Below are positions 8,470 through 16,318 of a stretch of DNA of 48,535 nucleotides, one piece after another. This DNA comes from Bacillus sp. (in: firmicutes) (GTDB lineage: Bacteria; Bacillota; Bacilli; Bacillales; JACDOC01), in NCBI GenBank assembly GCA_017656295.1, contig JACDOC010000023.1:1-48535 (forward strand), given 5' to 3'. The notes below the pieces were generated by a model, which did not search any database, had not been told where the DNA came from, and worked only from the letters and a program-made list of their open reading frames with translations. The translations under genes were made by a program, and so were the position numbers. How positions within the stretch are numbered: position 1 is the stretch's first letter; each line of letters begins with the position of its first letter.

Positions 8470-10041
8470 ATGTATCCAACGATTGCCACATTGTTTGACC
8501 AAACAGTCCTTAAATATCCCAAAAAAGAAGCATTAGTTGATGTCACTAACAACCGAAGATGGACGTATGAACAGTGGCAAGATGATGTTCACCGGGTGGC
8601 TCATGCTTTGCTTGATGCTGGGGTTAAAAAAGGAGATCGTGTGTCAACGTTCTTGTTCAATGGAAGTGAATTTGCCACGACGTATTTTGCTTGTGCGAAA
8701 ATTGGTGCTGTTATCAATCCGATCAACTTTCGCTTAAAGCCGAAAGAAGTAGCTTATATTTTACAAGACGCCCAACCTAAAATCGTTTTATTTGAACAGC
8801 CTTTAAAACCCGTAATAGATGCTATCTATGAAGAGTTTCCACACATTCAGTTTTGGTATATTCATCCAGATGCTCCTTCCTATGCGAAAAGTTATCATGA
8901 ACTAATCTCCCTTTATCCAACTGAGGCTCCGAACGTATCGGTACAGGAAACAGATTTGTACGCGATTATGTATACAAGCGGAACGACTGGACGCCCCAAA
9001 GGGGTTATGCATCGCCATCGCGATATGGTCGAACAAAGTTTAATTTGTTTAGCGGCATTGAAATTATCACCAGAAGATCGAGGTCTTGTCATTGCACCAA
9101 TGTTCCATTGTGCTGAACTTCATTGCTGTTTTCTTCCACGAGTTCAAGTAGGCGCATGTAATGTCGTTATGCATCATTTTGATCCAAAGCTAGTCCTGCA
9201 AACAATTCAAAACGAACGGATTACCATTTTCTTTGGTGCCCCAACGATGTGGAATATGCTCCTCCAAGAGGATATTCATACGGAAAACATTTCTTCCTTA
9301 CGCCTAGGACTATACGGAGCAGCTCCGATGGCACCTGTACTTGTAAAAGCGATTAAAGAACGTTTAGGAATTGATTTAGTTCAAGCATATGGTCAAACAG
9401 AAATGGGACCTGCAGTTACATTTTTAAGTGAAACTGAACAACTTTCAAAAGCTGGTTCTGCCGGAAAAGCTTGTTTCAATCACGAAATTCGTATTGTTCG
9501 TCTAAGAGAAGATGGGCCAAGTGAACCGGATGATGTGCTTCCACCTGGCGAAGTAGGGGAAATTCTCGTCCGTGGTTCTTGTACGATGGTTGGCTACTAC
9601 AACATGCCAGAAGCCACGGAAAAAGCACTATATAAAGGTTGGTACCATTCCGGTGATTTAGGATACATGGATGCTGATGGTTACGTTTACATTGCGGATC
9701 GGGTGGACGATATGATTATTAGTGGAGGGGAAAATATTTATCCTCGCGAAATTGAAGACGTGTTATACGAACATCCAAATGTACTAGAGGTAGCGGTCTT
9801 AGGGGAACCGCATGAAAAATGGGGTGAACAAGTAACGGCTATCGTCGTTCCGAAACACGAAGGACTAACCGCTGAAGAACTCGATGAATTTTGTAAAAAC
9901 AGCGAGCGTCTAGCGGATTATAAACGCCCAAGAAATTATGTATTTGTCAAACATTTACCTCGAAATGCGAGCGGGAAAATTCAAAAGTTTCTCCTTAGGA
10001 AGCAATTAAATGAGCAAAAACCGCTCCATTCATTCGAATGA
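8470..10041 (+). CDS. AMP-forming acyl-CoA ligase, second paralogue
   Basis: A 523-aa ANL ligase with a canonical YTSGTTGRPKGV loop, AYGQTEMGP, YHSGDLGY and the terminal ASGKIQK lysine. Compared with its neighbour it has a shorter, FadD3/FadD13-like layout and an intact P-loop. It starts 27 bases after the first ligase, behind AGGGGGAAT. It is the last gene of the operon, since a strong terminator overlaps its stop codon. Two ligases in one catabolic operon are usual where a cyclic or branched acid is re-activated after partial breakdown; that use here is inference. Confidence 0.87.
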   Translation: MYPTIATLFDQTVLKYPKKEALVDVTNNRRWTYEQWQDDVHRVAHALLDAGVKKGDRVSTFLFNGSEFATTYFACAKIGAVINPINFRLKPKEVAYILQDAQPKIVLFEQPLKPVIDAIYEEFPHIQFWYIHPDAPSYAKSYHELISLYPTEAPNVSVQETDLYAIMYTSGTTGRPKGVMHRHRDMVEQSLICLAALKLSPEDRGLVIAPMFHCAELHCCFLPRVQVGACNVVMHHFDPKLVLQTIQNERITIFFGAPTMWNMLLQEDIHTENISSLRLGLYGAAPMAPVLVKAIKERLGIDLVQAYGQTEMGPAVTFLSETEQLSKAGSAGKACFNHEIRIVRLREDGPSEPDDVLPPGEVGEILVRGSCTMVGYYNMPEATEKALYKGWYHSGDLGYMDADGYVYIADRVDDMIISGGENIYPREIEDVLYEHPNVLEVAVLGEPHEKWGEQVTAIVVPKHEGLTAEELDEFCKNSERLADYKRPRNYVFVKHLPRNASGKIQKFLLRKQLNEQKPLHSFE

Positions 10042-10069
10042 GCCAGTCACCTTCTGACTGGCTTTCTTT
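10041..10069 (+). terminator. Rho-independent terminator of the acyl-CoA operon
   Basis: AGCCAGTCA (10041-10049) pairs with TGACTGGCT (10055-10063) and is followed by TTCTTT. It begins on the last base of the stop codon. Confidence 0.9.
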
Positions 10070-10207
10070 AATGGAAAAATATCCTATTTTATGATACTCT
10101 CAAATTATTAAACAAAAATCCTATATACGAATGATAAGGGCAGTGCTATACTAATGCACATACATATTTTTCTAACTTCGATGAGGTTTCAGCAAGGAGG
10201 GGAAGGT

Positions 10208-11404
10208 ATGGGATCGATTCGTTCATCCCTGTGGACGTTAAAAAGTTTTTATTTGTTATCGTTTTTTGGTGTAGGAAGCTTACTTCCGCTTCTAAGTGTA
10301 TATTTAAGTGAAGTGGAAGGATTGAACGGTTATCAAATTGGAATCATTATGTCGATGACACCGATTGTGACGATTTTCTTTCAACCCGTTTGGGGTATCG
10401 TTAGTGATGTGACAAAAGCTCCGACATTGGTATTGTTTTGGACTTCTTTACTGGCGGGAATAGCAGGATTAACGTTCTTATGGACGCATGATTACATGTT
10501 ATTTGTCCTTATTGCTTTTTTTGTTGCATTATTTCAAAGCGCGATTGTCCCGATTTCTGATAGTATTTCTATTCAATTTGCCCACCGAACAAACGTGAAA
10601 TATGGAAGCATTCGCTTGTATGGTTCTTTAGGATTTGGGTTAGCGGTATTTTTCATGGGTCGACTAGCCGAAACAACTATTGGATTATCGGTTATTTTTT
10701 ATGCTTTTTTTATTTCTTTAGCGATTTCAGCTGTGATTGCCCGCTTTGCCCCAAAAGAAACATCAGCAAAACGGGGGAAAATTACGGCGGGAATGAAAGA
10801 ACTCCTAAACCAAAAAAAGTTTTCCTTGTTTCTTCTTATTACCTTCTTACTCTTTGGACCTAATTTGGCAAACAACTTTTATTTTGGTTTATTTGTCGAA
10901 GACCGTGGGGGGACGTTTACCGGTATTGGTATTGCTTTCCTTATTGCGGTATTATCAGAAATTCCATTTATGAAAGTTTCTGGTTCATGGATTATGCGCT
11001 GGGGTCTTTTACCCATTGTTCTTGTATCCGGTTTTATATCTATGATCCGATGGTTTTTATACTTTACGGAACCAAGTCTTACGGTTATTTATTTGTCAGC
11101 TGTACTTCAAGGATTTTCTCTTGGATTATTTATTCCTGCCGGTCTCCAATATATTCGAGAAATTACTCCAGCTCATATTGCCACCACAGGTGTTACTCTT
11201 TATTCAGCAATTGGAAACGGGTGTGGGAACTGGTTTAGTACGTTTTTAGCCGGTATTATTTTTGAAAAATTTCATATTTATATGGTTTATTTCTTTTTTG
11301 GAATTTTAACGCTAGTTAGTGTTTTATTAACGGTTTACCTTATTCGGTTAGAACGTCAAAGTCAAAAAAGAATATCAAAGGTGGCTCTTGTATCCAAAAA
11401 ATAA
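10208..11404 (+). CDS. MFS transporter (PPP/sugar-nucleoside symporter-like)
   Basis: A 398-aa hydrophobic protein with about 12 membrane segments. The N-terminal half carries a major facilitator loop (GIVSDV, about residue 65), and the layout resembles the HcaT/LacY-like branch of MFS. AAGGAGGGG at 10195-10203 sets the start at 10208; the open frame upstream to 10154 lacks a site. A TATACT box lies about 60 bases upstream of the start. It opens a four-gene membrane operon with cidA, cidB and a second MFS gene. It follows the acyl-CoA operon after a terminator, so uptake of the operon substrate is possible but not shown. Confidence 0.83.
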   Translation: MGSIRSSLWTLKSFYLLSFFGVGSLLPLLSVYLSEVEGLNGYQIGIIMSMTPIVTIFFQPVWGIVSDVTKAPTLVLFWTSLLAGIAGLTFLWTHDYMLFVLIAFFVALFQSAIVPISDSISIQFAHRTNVKYGSIRLYGSLGFGLAVFFMGRLAETTIGLSVIFYAFFISLAISAVIARFAPKETSAKRGKITAGMKELLNQKKFSLFLLITFLLFGPNLANNFYFGLFVEDRGGTFTGIGIAFLIAVLSEIPFMKVSGSWIMRWGLLPIVLVSGFISMIRWFLYFTEPSLTVIYLSAVLQGFSLGLFIPAGLQYIREITPAHIATTGVTLYSAIGNGCGNWFSTFLAGIIFEKFHIYMVYFFFGILTLVSVLLTVYLIRLERQSQKRISKVALVSKK

Positions 11405-11461
11405 CAACTACATACGAGGAATTATTTATAAGATTTGTCCTTTTGGAGGAGAGATGAAACA

Positions 11462-11851
11462 TTGTGGAAAGGACTGCGTGGTCTACTCATTCTCGTACTT
11501 TTTTTTGAGGGGGGAAATTGGTTTGCTCATGCTCTACAACTACCTGTACCTGGTAGTATCATCGGGATGATGTTGTTCTTTTTACTCATGGAATTAGGAA
11601 TTATTTCTGTTCATTGGGTGGAAGAGATGGCTCAATATCTATTAAAACATTTATCCTTTTTCTTTCTCCCAATAACAATTGGCATTATGAGTATGGGAGA
11701 TTTATTAGTAAGTAAAGGATGGAAGCTACTTCTCATTTTAATGATCAGTACTTTTTTTGGATTTATCGCATGCGGATGGACGGTGCAATGGTTCGTTCGA
11801 AAAAAGGGGAGAAGTATGGATGGACAATCAGCTCAGCGCTACCATTCTTAG
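11462..11851 (+). CDS. CidA/LrgA holin-like membrane protein
   Basis: A 129-aa protein with four membrane segments and the family signature LPVPGSIIGM (about residues 24-33) followed by FLPITIGIM. CidA/LrgA proteins form holin-like pores tied to cell lysis or to pyruvate and small-acid transport. The frame is open from a TTG at 11435, but the Shine-Dalgarno GGAGGAGA lies inside that stretch, so the TTG at 11462 is the better start. Its 3' end overlaps cidB by 32 bases, as is common for this pair. Confidence 0.85.
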   Translation: MWKGLRGLLILVLFFEGGNWFAHALQLPVPGSIIGMMLFFLLMELGIISVHWVEEMAQYLLKHLSFFFLPITIGIMSMGDLLVSKGWKLLLILMISTFFGFIACGWTVQWFVRKKGRSMDGQSAQRYHS

Positions 11852-12515
11852 TCTTCTTATTACCATTTTCGCTTATAGATTCTCTCGCTGGCTTGGGAGA
11901 AAAACAAACCATCCTTTATTTACTCCGATTTTACCCGCAACGATCATTGCTATATGGATGTTAACTACTTTGGAGATTTCTTATGAAGAGTACGAGTGGA
12001 CATACAAAGGAATTACGTATTTATTAGGACCCGCTACACTTGCCTTGGCTGTTCCATTATACCACCATTGGCCAACGATTCGAAAATACTTTCTTCCTTC
12101 ACTAATAGGAATCATTGTTGGAAGTACGGTTACATTACTGGCCGCGATTACTTTAGCCCATCTTTTGGGAGTAGAACAAGAGCTCTCCTTACCGCTTTTA
12201 CTCAAATCGATAACGACACCTGTTGCAGTGGAAGTTGGTAAAATCATTCATCTAAATCCAACCCTTATTGCTTTTTATGTAACTGTAACCGGGATGACAG
12301 GTGCGGTTTTTGGGGGATGGTGGATGAAATGGGCAAGAATTACCGATCCGCTCGCTCGAGGACTCTCTTTTGGAACGATTTCTCACGGGATTGGAACGAG
12401 CGAAGCGGTAAAAGAAGGGGAATTACAAGGAGCTGTATCGGCTGTGTCGATGGGAGTAGCTGCTGTCTTAACTGCCTGTTTGATACCCGTTATCATTTCT
12501 TTCATTAATAGTTAA
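11820..12515 (+). CDS. CidB/LrgB membrane partner of CidA
   Basis: A 231-aa LrgB-family protein with about seven membrane segments. It has the hallmark block LLKSITTPVAVEVG (about 134-147) and the C-terminal GISHGIGTSEA-type segment, here FGTISHGIGTSEA. It acts with CidA. The ATG at 11820 follows AGGGGAGAAG; an upstream in-frame ATG at 11757 lies deep inside cidA without a site. No LytSR or CidR regulator is next to it, which is unusual for cid/lrg loci. Flanking MFS genes suggest co-expression with transport functions. Confidence 0.87.
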   Translation: MDNQLSATILSLLITIFAYRFSRWLGRKTNHPLFTPILPATIIAIWMLTTLEISYEEYEWTYKGITYLLGPATLALAVPLYHHWPTIRKYFLPSLIGIIVGSTVTLLAAITLAHLLGVEQELSLPLLLKSITTPVAVEVGKIIHLNPTLIAFYVTVTGMTGAVFGGWWMKWARITDPLARGLSFGTISHGIGTSEAVKEGELQGAVSAVSMGVAAVLTACLIPVIISFINS

Positions 12516-12533
12516 GGAAAGGAAAGATTAAAA

Positions 12534-13754
12534 ATGTCGGTCACAACAAAAAAATTAGCCGCACCGTCTGTACTTCCTGTTTACGGGATTTTATTTGCCA
12601 TCAGTTCCGGTCATTTTATCAATGATACGCTCCAAGCAGTTGTACCAGCGATGTTTCCGATATTAGAAAAAGAATTACAATTAACGTACACAGAAATTGG
12701 TTGGATTGCGTTTATGTTGAATATGACATCATCCGTTTTGCAGCCCGTATTTGGATATTTTGCCGATAGAAAACCGAGCCCGTTTTTATTACCAATAGCC
12801 ATGTTGTTCAGTATGATAGGCGTATTAGGGTATGCGATGTTTCAGCATTTTTTATTTTTATTACTTGCCGTGATGTTTATTGGAATGGGATCAGCCATTT
12901 TTCATCCAGAAGGTTCACGGGTTGCTTATATGGCAGCGGGGAATCGGCGTGGTTTTGCCCAATCGATTTACCAAGTAGGAGGAAATACGGGCCAATCGTT
13001 AGCACCGATCATTACTGCGTTCATCCTTGTTCCATTGGGGCAAAAAGGGGCTGCTCTTTTCATGCTTGTAGCTTTGCTAGGTGCTATTATTTTGTACCGT
13101 GTTTCTTTATGGTACCGTAAACAAACCATGCATAGTAGAATAAAGCCGAAACATCAAACTTCAAAAACACGATTAAGCCATATTCCGCATCTGGTTAAAG
13201 GGGCAATTGCCTTATTGATTTTTCTTGTATTTGTCCGTTCTTGGTATGGTGCGGCGATATCAAACTTTTATCAATTTTACTTAATTGAAGATTACGGGTT
13301 ATCAATACGAGAGGCACAAATTTACGTATTTATATTTATGTTCGCGAGTGTGATCGGTACGTTTATCGGCGGTCCGATAGCCGATCGAATTGGAAAACGT
13401 ACTGTGATATTCGGGTCATTATTAGGTGGGGCTCCATTTGCCCTTATGTTACCTCACGTACCGTTAATTGGGGTTATTCCCGTTGTGTTTTTATTAGGAA
13501 TTATCTTGTTTTCAAGTTTTAGTGTCACCGTTGTTTACGCACAAGAGTTGGTCCCGAGAAATGTTGGGATGGTGTCAGGATTAATTGTTGGATTAGCGTT
13601 TGGTATGGGGGCCATTGGAGCAGTGTTCTTTGGTGGAATGGCCGATGCCTTTAGCATTCGGACCGTCATGGTTGTTAGTAGCTTTTTACCGTTATTTGGT
13701 TTATTGACTTGGCGCCTTCCATCAGATCATACCATCCGTTCGTGGTATCAATAA
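12534..13754 (+). CDS. MFS exporter, fosmidomycin-resistance (Fsr) type
   Basis: A 406-aa 12-helix major facilitator. The start SSGHFINDTLQAVVPA (about residues 24-39) and the segment GMGSAIFHPEGSR (about 117-129) are typical of the Fsr family of drug and small-molecule exporters. A GGPIADRIGKR loop (about 281-291) marks the second half. It begins 18 bases after cidB behind GGAAAGGAAAG and is the last gene of the membrane operon, which ends in a convergent terminator. The actual substrate cannot be read from sequence. Confidence 0.87.
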   Translation: MSVTTKKLAAPSVLPVYGILFAISSGHFINDTLQAVVPAMFPILEKELQLTYTEIGWIAFMLNMTSSVLQPVFGYFADRKPSPFLLPIAMLFSMIGVLGYAMFQHFLFLLLAVMFIGMGSAIFHPEGSRVAYMAAGNRRGFAQSIYQVGGNTGQSLAPIITAFILVPLGQKGAALFMLVALLGAIILYRVSLWYRKQTMHSRIKPKHQTSKTRLSHIPHLVKGAIALLIFLVFVRSWYGAAISNFYQFYLIEDYGLSIREAQIYVFIFMFASVIGTFIGGPIADRIGKRTVIFGSLLGGAPFALMLPHVPLIGVIPVVFLLGIILFSSFSVTVVYAQELVPRNVGMVSGLIVGLAFGMGAIGAVFFGGMADAFSIRTVMVVSSFLPLFGLLTWRLPSDHTIRSWYQ

Positions 13755-13793
13755 AATACGGAACGGATTCGCTCAGGAATCCGATCCGTATTT
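13754..13793. terminator. Bidirectional terminator between convergent genes
   Basis: A 17-position stem with one mismatch pairs 13754-13770 with 13777-13793 around a 6-nt loop. It starts at the stop of the Fsr-type gene, ends just before the stop of doxX, and has A/T tracts on both sides. Confidence 0.88.
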
Positions 13794-13795
13794 GA

Positions 13796-14200
13796 TTACT
13801 TTTTGTTACTTTTAAGCAGAGAAGAAACGGCAAATAAGCGGCTGCCTCCAAGTGTTAAGACAATGGCTAATCCTAAAAGAGCTAAATCAAGCTCGTATCC
13901 AGGCATTTGTCCGTTTCCGAAAAATCCTATCGAAAACTTCACCGTAACGATCGCGCCAACCATCACCAAGCCTAGTAGCGCTGCAGAATATTGAACGAAT
14001 AAACCTAGAATAAGAGCAAGACCAGCGACTGTTTCAACAATGGCGGTAGCATAAGCAAAGAAGCTGGGTAATCCAAAATTTTCTGTAAACATATTGACAA
14101 CCAAATCCAGCATTTTAAATTTTTGAATCCCGTGCGCTAACATCGTACCCCCTAAAATGAGACGAGCAAGAAATAATCCCCATTCAAGTCGCCGACTCAT
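13796..14200 (-). CDS. DoxX family membrane protein
   Basis: A 134-aa protein with four membrane helices. The opening LARLILGGTMLAHGIQK and the central AYATAIVETVAGLALILG are standard DoxX/SURF4-family features. Related proteins take part in thiol and redox homeostasis or serve as quinone-linked membrane subunits, but the role here is unknown. The ATG follows AAAGGAGTGATGGAAG. It is monocistronic: a hairpin lies about 100 bases upstream, and it shares a terminator with the convergent MFS gene. Confidence 0.85.
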   Translation of the reverse strand: MSRRLEWGLFLARLILGGTMLAHGIQKFKMLDLVVNMFTENFGLPSFFAYATAIVETVAGLALILGLFVQYSAALLGLVMVGAIVTVKFSIGFFGNGQMPGYELDLALLGLAIVLTLGGSRLFAVSSLLKSNKK

Positions 14201-14294
14201 CTTCCATCACTCCTTTAAAAGAATTTGTTTTCATTACCATAAATATGACAGAATCCTTGTTTATAATTATGGGACATTACTGTTAAAAAACGAA

Positions 14295-14327
14295 AAAAGT
14301 CTGCCTTTAGTCGTTAGGCAGACTTTT
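14295..14327. terminator. Hairpin terminator upstream of doxX
   Basis: AAAAGTCTGCCT (14295-14306) pairs perfectly with AGGCAGACTTTT (14316-14327). The longer T run is on the minus strand, where it would stop transcripts from the small zinc-ribbon gene before doxX. The 200 bases on to 14529 hold no gene I trust. A 22-codon plus-strand frame at 14465-14533 with AAAGGAGTG in front is possible but unsupported. Confidence 0.8.
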
Positions 14328-14529
14328 ATATTAACATGATTGTTCTAAAACAGCGAAGAAGAAGGGCTTAATTTTAGACTATTTGCAACCATATTCATAC
14401 TGTTTGTACCAGAATAACAATTTCAGGAGAATGGTTCCTCGATTCATGTGAACGAAAGGAGTGAATGTCTGAAGGTCTGATTGGTTTTATACTGTACTTT
14501 ATGAGGATAAAAATGGTTAAGACAATTGA

Positions 14530-14643
14530 TTAATCTTCTTTTTTGGATAAGCAACGTTCACATTCAATAAAATGTGATTCCATTTTTTCTTTAATAACTT
14601 CCCCGCATTGTACACAAATTTTCGTTACCATACGTTTTTTCAA
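14530..14643 (-). CDS. Small zinc-ribbon peptide (37 aa)
   Basis: This gene encodes 37 residues with two CxxC knuckles: ICVQCGE near residues 9-14 and ECERC near 29-33. That spacing can bind one zinc. It starts at a TTG seven bases after AAGGGGGAGA, a strong site, which argues that it is translated. An exact family is not recognised; it resembles the small metal-binding peptides of Bacillus (the type that includes SR1P and YhfH) only in size and knuckles. It is highly basic at the N terminus (KKR) and acidic or basic at the C terminus. Its promoter carries two matching palindromes, so expression appears tightly controlled. Confidence 0.68.
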   Translation of the reverse strand: MKKRMVTKICVQCGEVIKEKMESHFIECERCLSKKED

Positions 14644-14660
14644 ATGAATCTCCCCCTTAA

Positions 14661-14705
14661 TGTTATATTACAGAATATTATAATTAATGTTGTTATATAA
14701 CACAA
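14661..14705 (-). promoter_or_regulatory. Promoter with two 12-bp operator palindromes for the zinc-ribbon peptide
   Basis: On the minus strand TTGTGT (14700-14705) and TATAAT (14677-14682) stand 17 bases apart. TGTTATATAACA (14691-14702), a perfect palindrome, overlaps the -35 side. TGTTATATTACA (14661-14672), the same site with one change, covers the likely transcription start. Their starts are exactly 30 bases apart, about three helical turns, a layout suited to a dimeric repressor acting cooperatively. The regulator is not identifiable from the motif. Confidence 0.6.
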
Positions 14706-15010
14706 TATGTAAAACAAAGAAAATTGTGAAATTTTTTAATTTTTTTCGTTGAAATGGACGATGGTTTTAAGAAGAGCGTATGAATAATGAAGTAATCCAC
14801 AATTAGATGTAATCACAATTCATCTTCAAAAAGCATAGGGGAAGAAACGATTACTTAGTCATACGATTCTAACGTTATAAAAAAACTTGCTAGTATGTTA
14901 GCTGGATTATATACCAAAGTCAAACAATCATAGGTAAAGATTTTCGATAGAGTTGGTAAGAAACTCCCACCTCTAAAGAATGTGTAGGTGGGAGAGGTTC
15001 ATTAAAAAGC
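14706..15010. other. Non-coding stretch with the msrA terminator
   Basis: No convincing gene is seen here. CTCCCACCT (14964-14972) pairs with AGGTGGGAG (14986-14994). Read on the minus strand it is followed by TTTCTT and can terminate msrA. Hairpins of this composition also occur at the ends of IS200/IS605 elements, so the AT-rich stretch before it might be an old remnant, but no transposase sequence is visible. Confidence 0.5.
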
Positions 15011-15535
15011 TTATTTCCAATGTTTTTCAATAAATTCATCCCGACCAGATTTTGCACGGTCTTCTTTATAAGCTTTCGGATTCTTTTTATAAAAGTGTTG
15101 ATGATATTCTTCTGCAGGATAAAAGGTCGAAGCAGGTAAAATTTTTGTTACAATTGGTTTGTTAAACCGTCCGCTTTCTTCAATTTGTCGTTTCGATTCT
15201 TCAGCTAATTGTCTTTGTTCTTCCGTATGATAAAAAATCGCTGTACGATATTGCGGGCCACGGTCATGGAACTGTCCGCCATCGTCTGTTGGGTCAATTT
15301 GCGGCCAATATAATTCAAGAAGTTTTTTGTATGGAAATATTTCAGGATCATATGTAATTTGCACCGCTTCGTAATGACCCGATTCACCTGACTTTACTTG
15401 TTCATATGTAGGATTTTCAACATGGCCACCTGTATAACCAGAAACCACCTCGTGAATTCCAGGCAGTTCATCAAACGGTTGAACCATACACCAAAAACAT
15501 CCTCCAGCAAATGTGGCTTTTTGTAGTGAACTCAT
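15011..15535 (-). CDS. msrA: Peptide methionine-(S)-sulfoxide reductase
   Basis: A 174-aa MsrA with the catalytic GGCFWC motif (Cys13, Cys16) close to the N terminus. It also has SGYTGGHVENPTYEQV (about 32-47), the GHYEAVQITYDP block and GPQYRTAIF. It reduces S-methionine sulfoxide in proteins and free methionine at the expense of thioredoxin in the cytoplasm. Length and motifs are normal. The ATG follows AAGGAGGTATATATATCG. It stands alone, without the msrB gene that often accompanies it. A hairpin about 20 bases past the stop serves as terminator. Confidence 0.97.
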   Translation of the reverse strand: MSSLQKATFAGGCFWCMVQPFDELPGIHEVVSGYTGGHVENPTYEQVKSGESGHYEAVQITYDPEIFPYKKLLELYWPQIDPTDDGGQFHDRGPQYRTAIFYHTEEQRQLAEESKRQIEESGRFNKPIVTKILPASTFYPAEEYHQHFYKKNPKAYKEDRAKSGRDEFIEKHWK

Positions 15536-15765
15536 CGATATATATACCTCCTTGTTTTCGGTATTTTACAGTATTTCACTATATTAAAGTTTATTATATT
15601 ACGGATAACAGATGTAAATCTATTATTTTGATATATACCCGGTATGTAACTTTTGAAATTGCCCTCGGGTAAGTAACATCCCTATAATAGCCATGTAAAC
15701 TATTTTTCTAAAAACTATGCTTTTCGTTTCCCAATTAAATATCCATCTCCCCCTACCTAAATAAA

Positions 15766-15791
15766 AAACAAGCTGAAGGGTCAGCTTGTTT
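15766..15791 (-). terminator. Terminator of the BsuPI-like lipoprotein gene
   Basis: AAACAAGCTGA (15766-15776) pairs with TCAGCTTGTTT (15781-15791) around a 4-nt loop. Read on the minus strand it overlaps the stop codon and ends in TTTTTTAT. The 230 bases between it and msrA hold only AT-rich sequence. Confidence 0.9.
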
Positions 15792-16233
15792 AACGAACAG
15801 TAAAGGTAGCTGTTCTTGGATACGTTTCATCATAACAGGTTAACCATACTGTTAAAGTATACGTGCCAGGTTCGAGGTCAAAGGACATCGTATGGGTAAA
15901 AGATTTGCCAGGGGCGAGTTTCAACATTCGAACGGCTTGGGTAAACATCTTGCCATCGGAATATCGTTCGATTAGTTCACCATTTTCATTCCGAAGTTCA
16001 TGCTCGAATGTTTGACCAGTCGGAAATGTAAATGGAACATACTTTTCGGATTGATTTTTGACTTCATACACAAATTGAATGGGGGATGAAATAGTTAGTT
16101 GAGTAAGTGTCGCTTCAATATCTCCAGCGACCTTCTCAGAAGATTCATTCATTGGATTCGTTTCCTCCTTGTCTAGCGATTGACAGCCAACCATAATCCA
16201 TAAAACGAGATAAAAAAACATCCATTTTTTCAT
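15790..16233 (-). CDS. Lipoprotein with a BsuPI (intracellular proteinase inhibitor-like) domain
   Basis: A 147-aa protein that begins with a lipoprotein signal peptide ending in a lipobox (IMVGC, Cys17). The body contains the BsuPI pattern: FVYEVKNQSEKYV, FPTGQTFEHEL and YSDGKMFTQAV (about 91-101), then a beta-rich end. In B. subtilis a cytoplasmic BsuPI protein inhibits the major intracellular protease. An exported, lipid-anchored version suggests a structural or extracellular role instead, so inhibition is not assured. The start follows GAGGTGAAACA. It is the only gene between two terminated units. Confidence 0.75.
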   Translation of the reverse strand: MKKWMFFYLVLWIMVGCQSLDKEETNPMNESSEKVAGDIEATLTQLTISSPIQFVYEVKNQSEKYVPFTFPTGQTFEHELRNENGELIERYSDGKMFTQAVRMLKLAPGKSFTHTMSFDLEPGTYTLTVWLTCYDETYPRTATFTVR

Positions 16234-16318
16234 TGTTTCACCTCAAAAGGTAAGACGAATAAACTTCACATTAGTCACCTTCCTTTATCACATTTATTCC
16301 TGAATGAAGATAAACATA

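Noticed and set aside
14880-14994. IS200/IS605 element end, suggested by the CTCCCACCT hairpin
   Set aside because: No tnpA or tnpB sequence is nearby, and the hairpin is placed correctly to terminate msrA.
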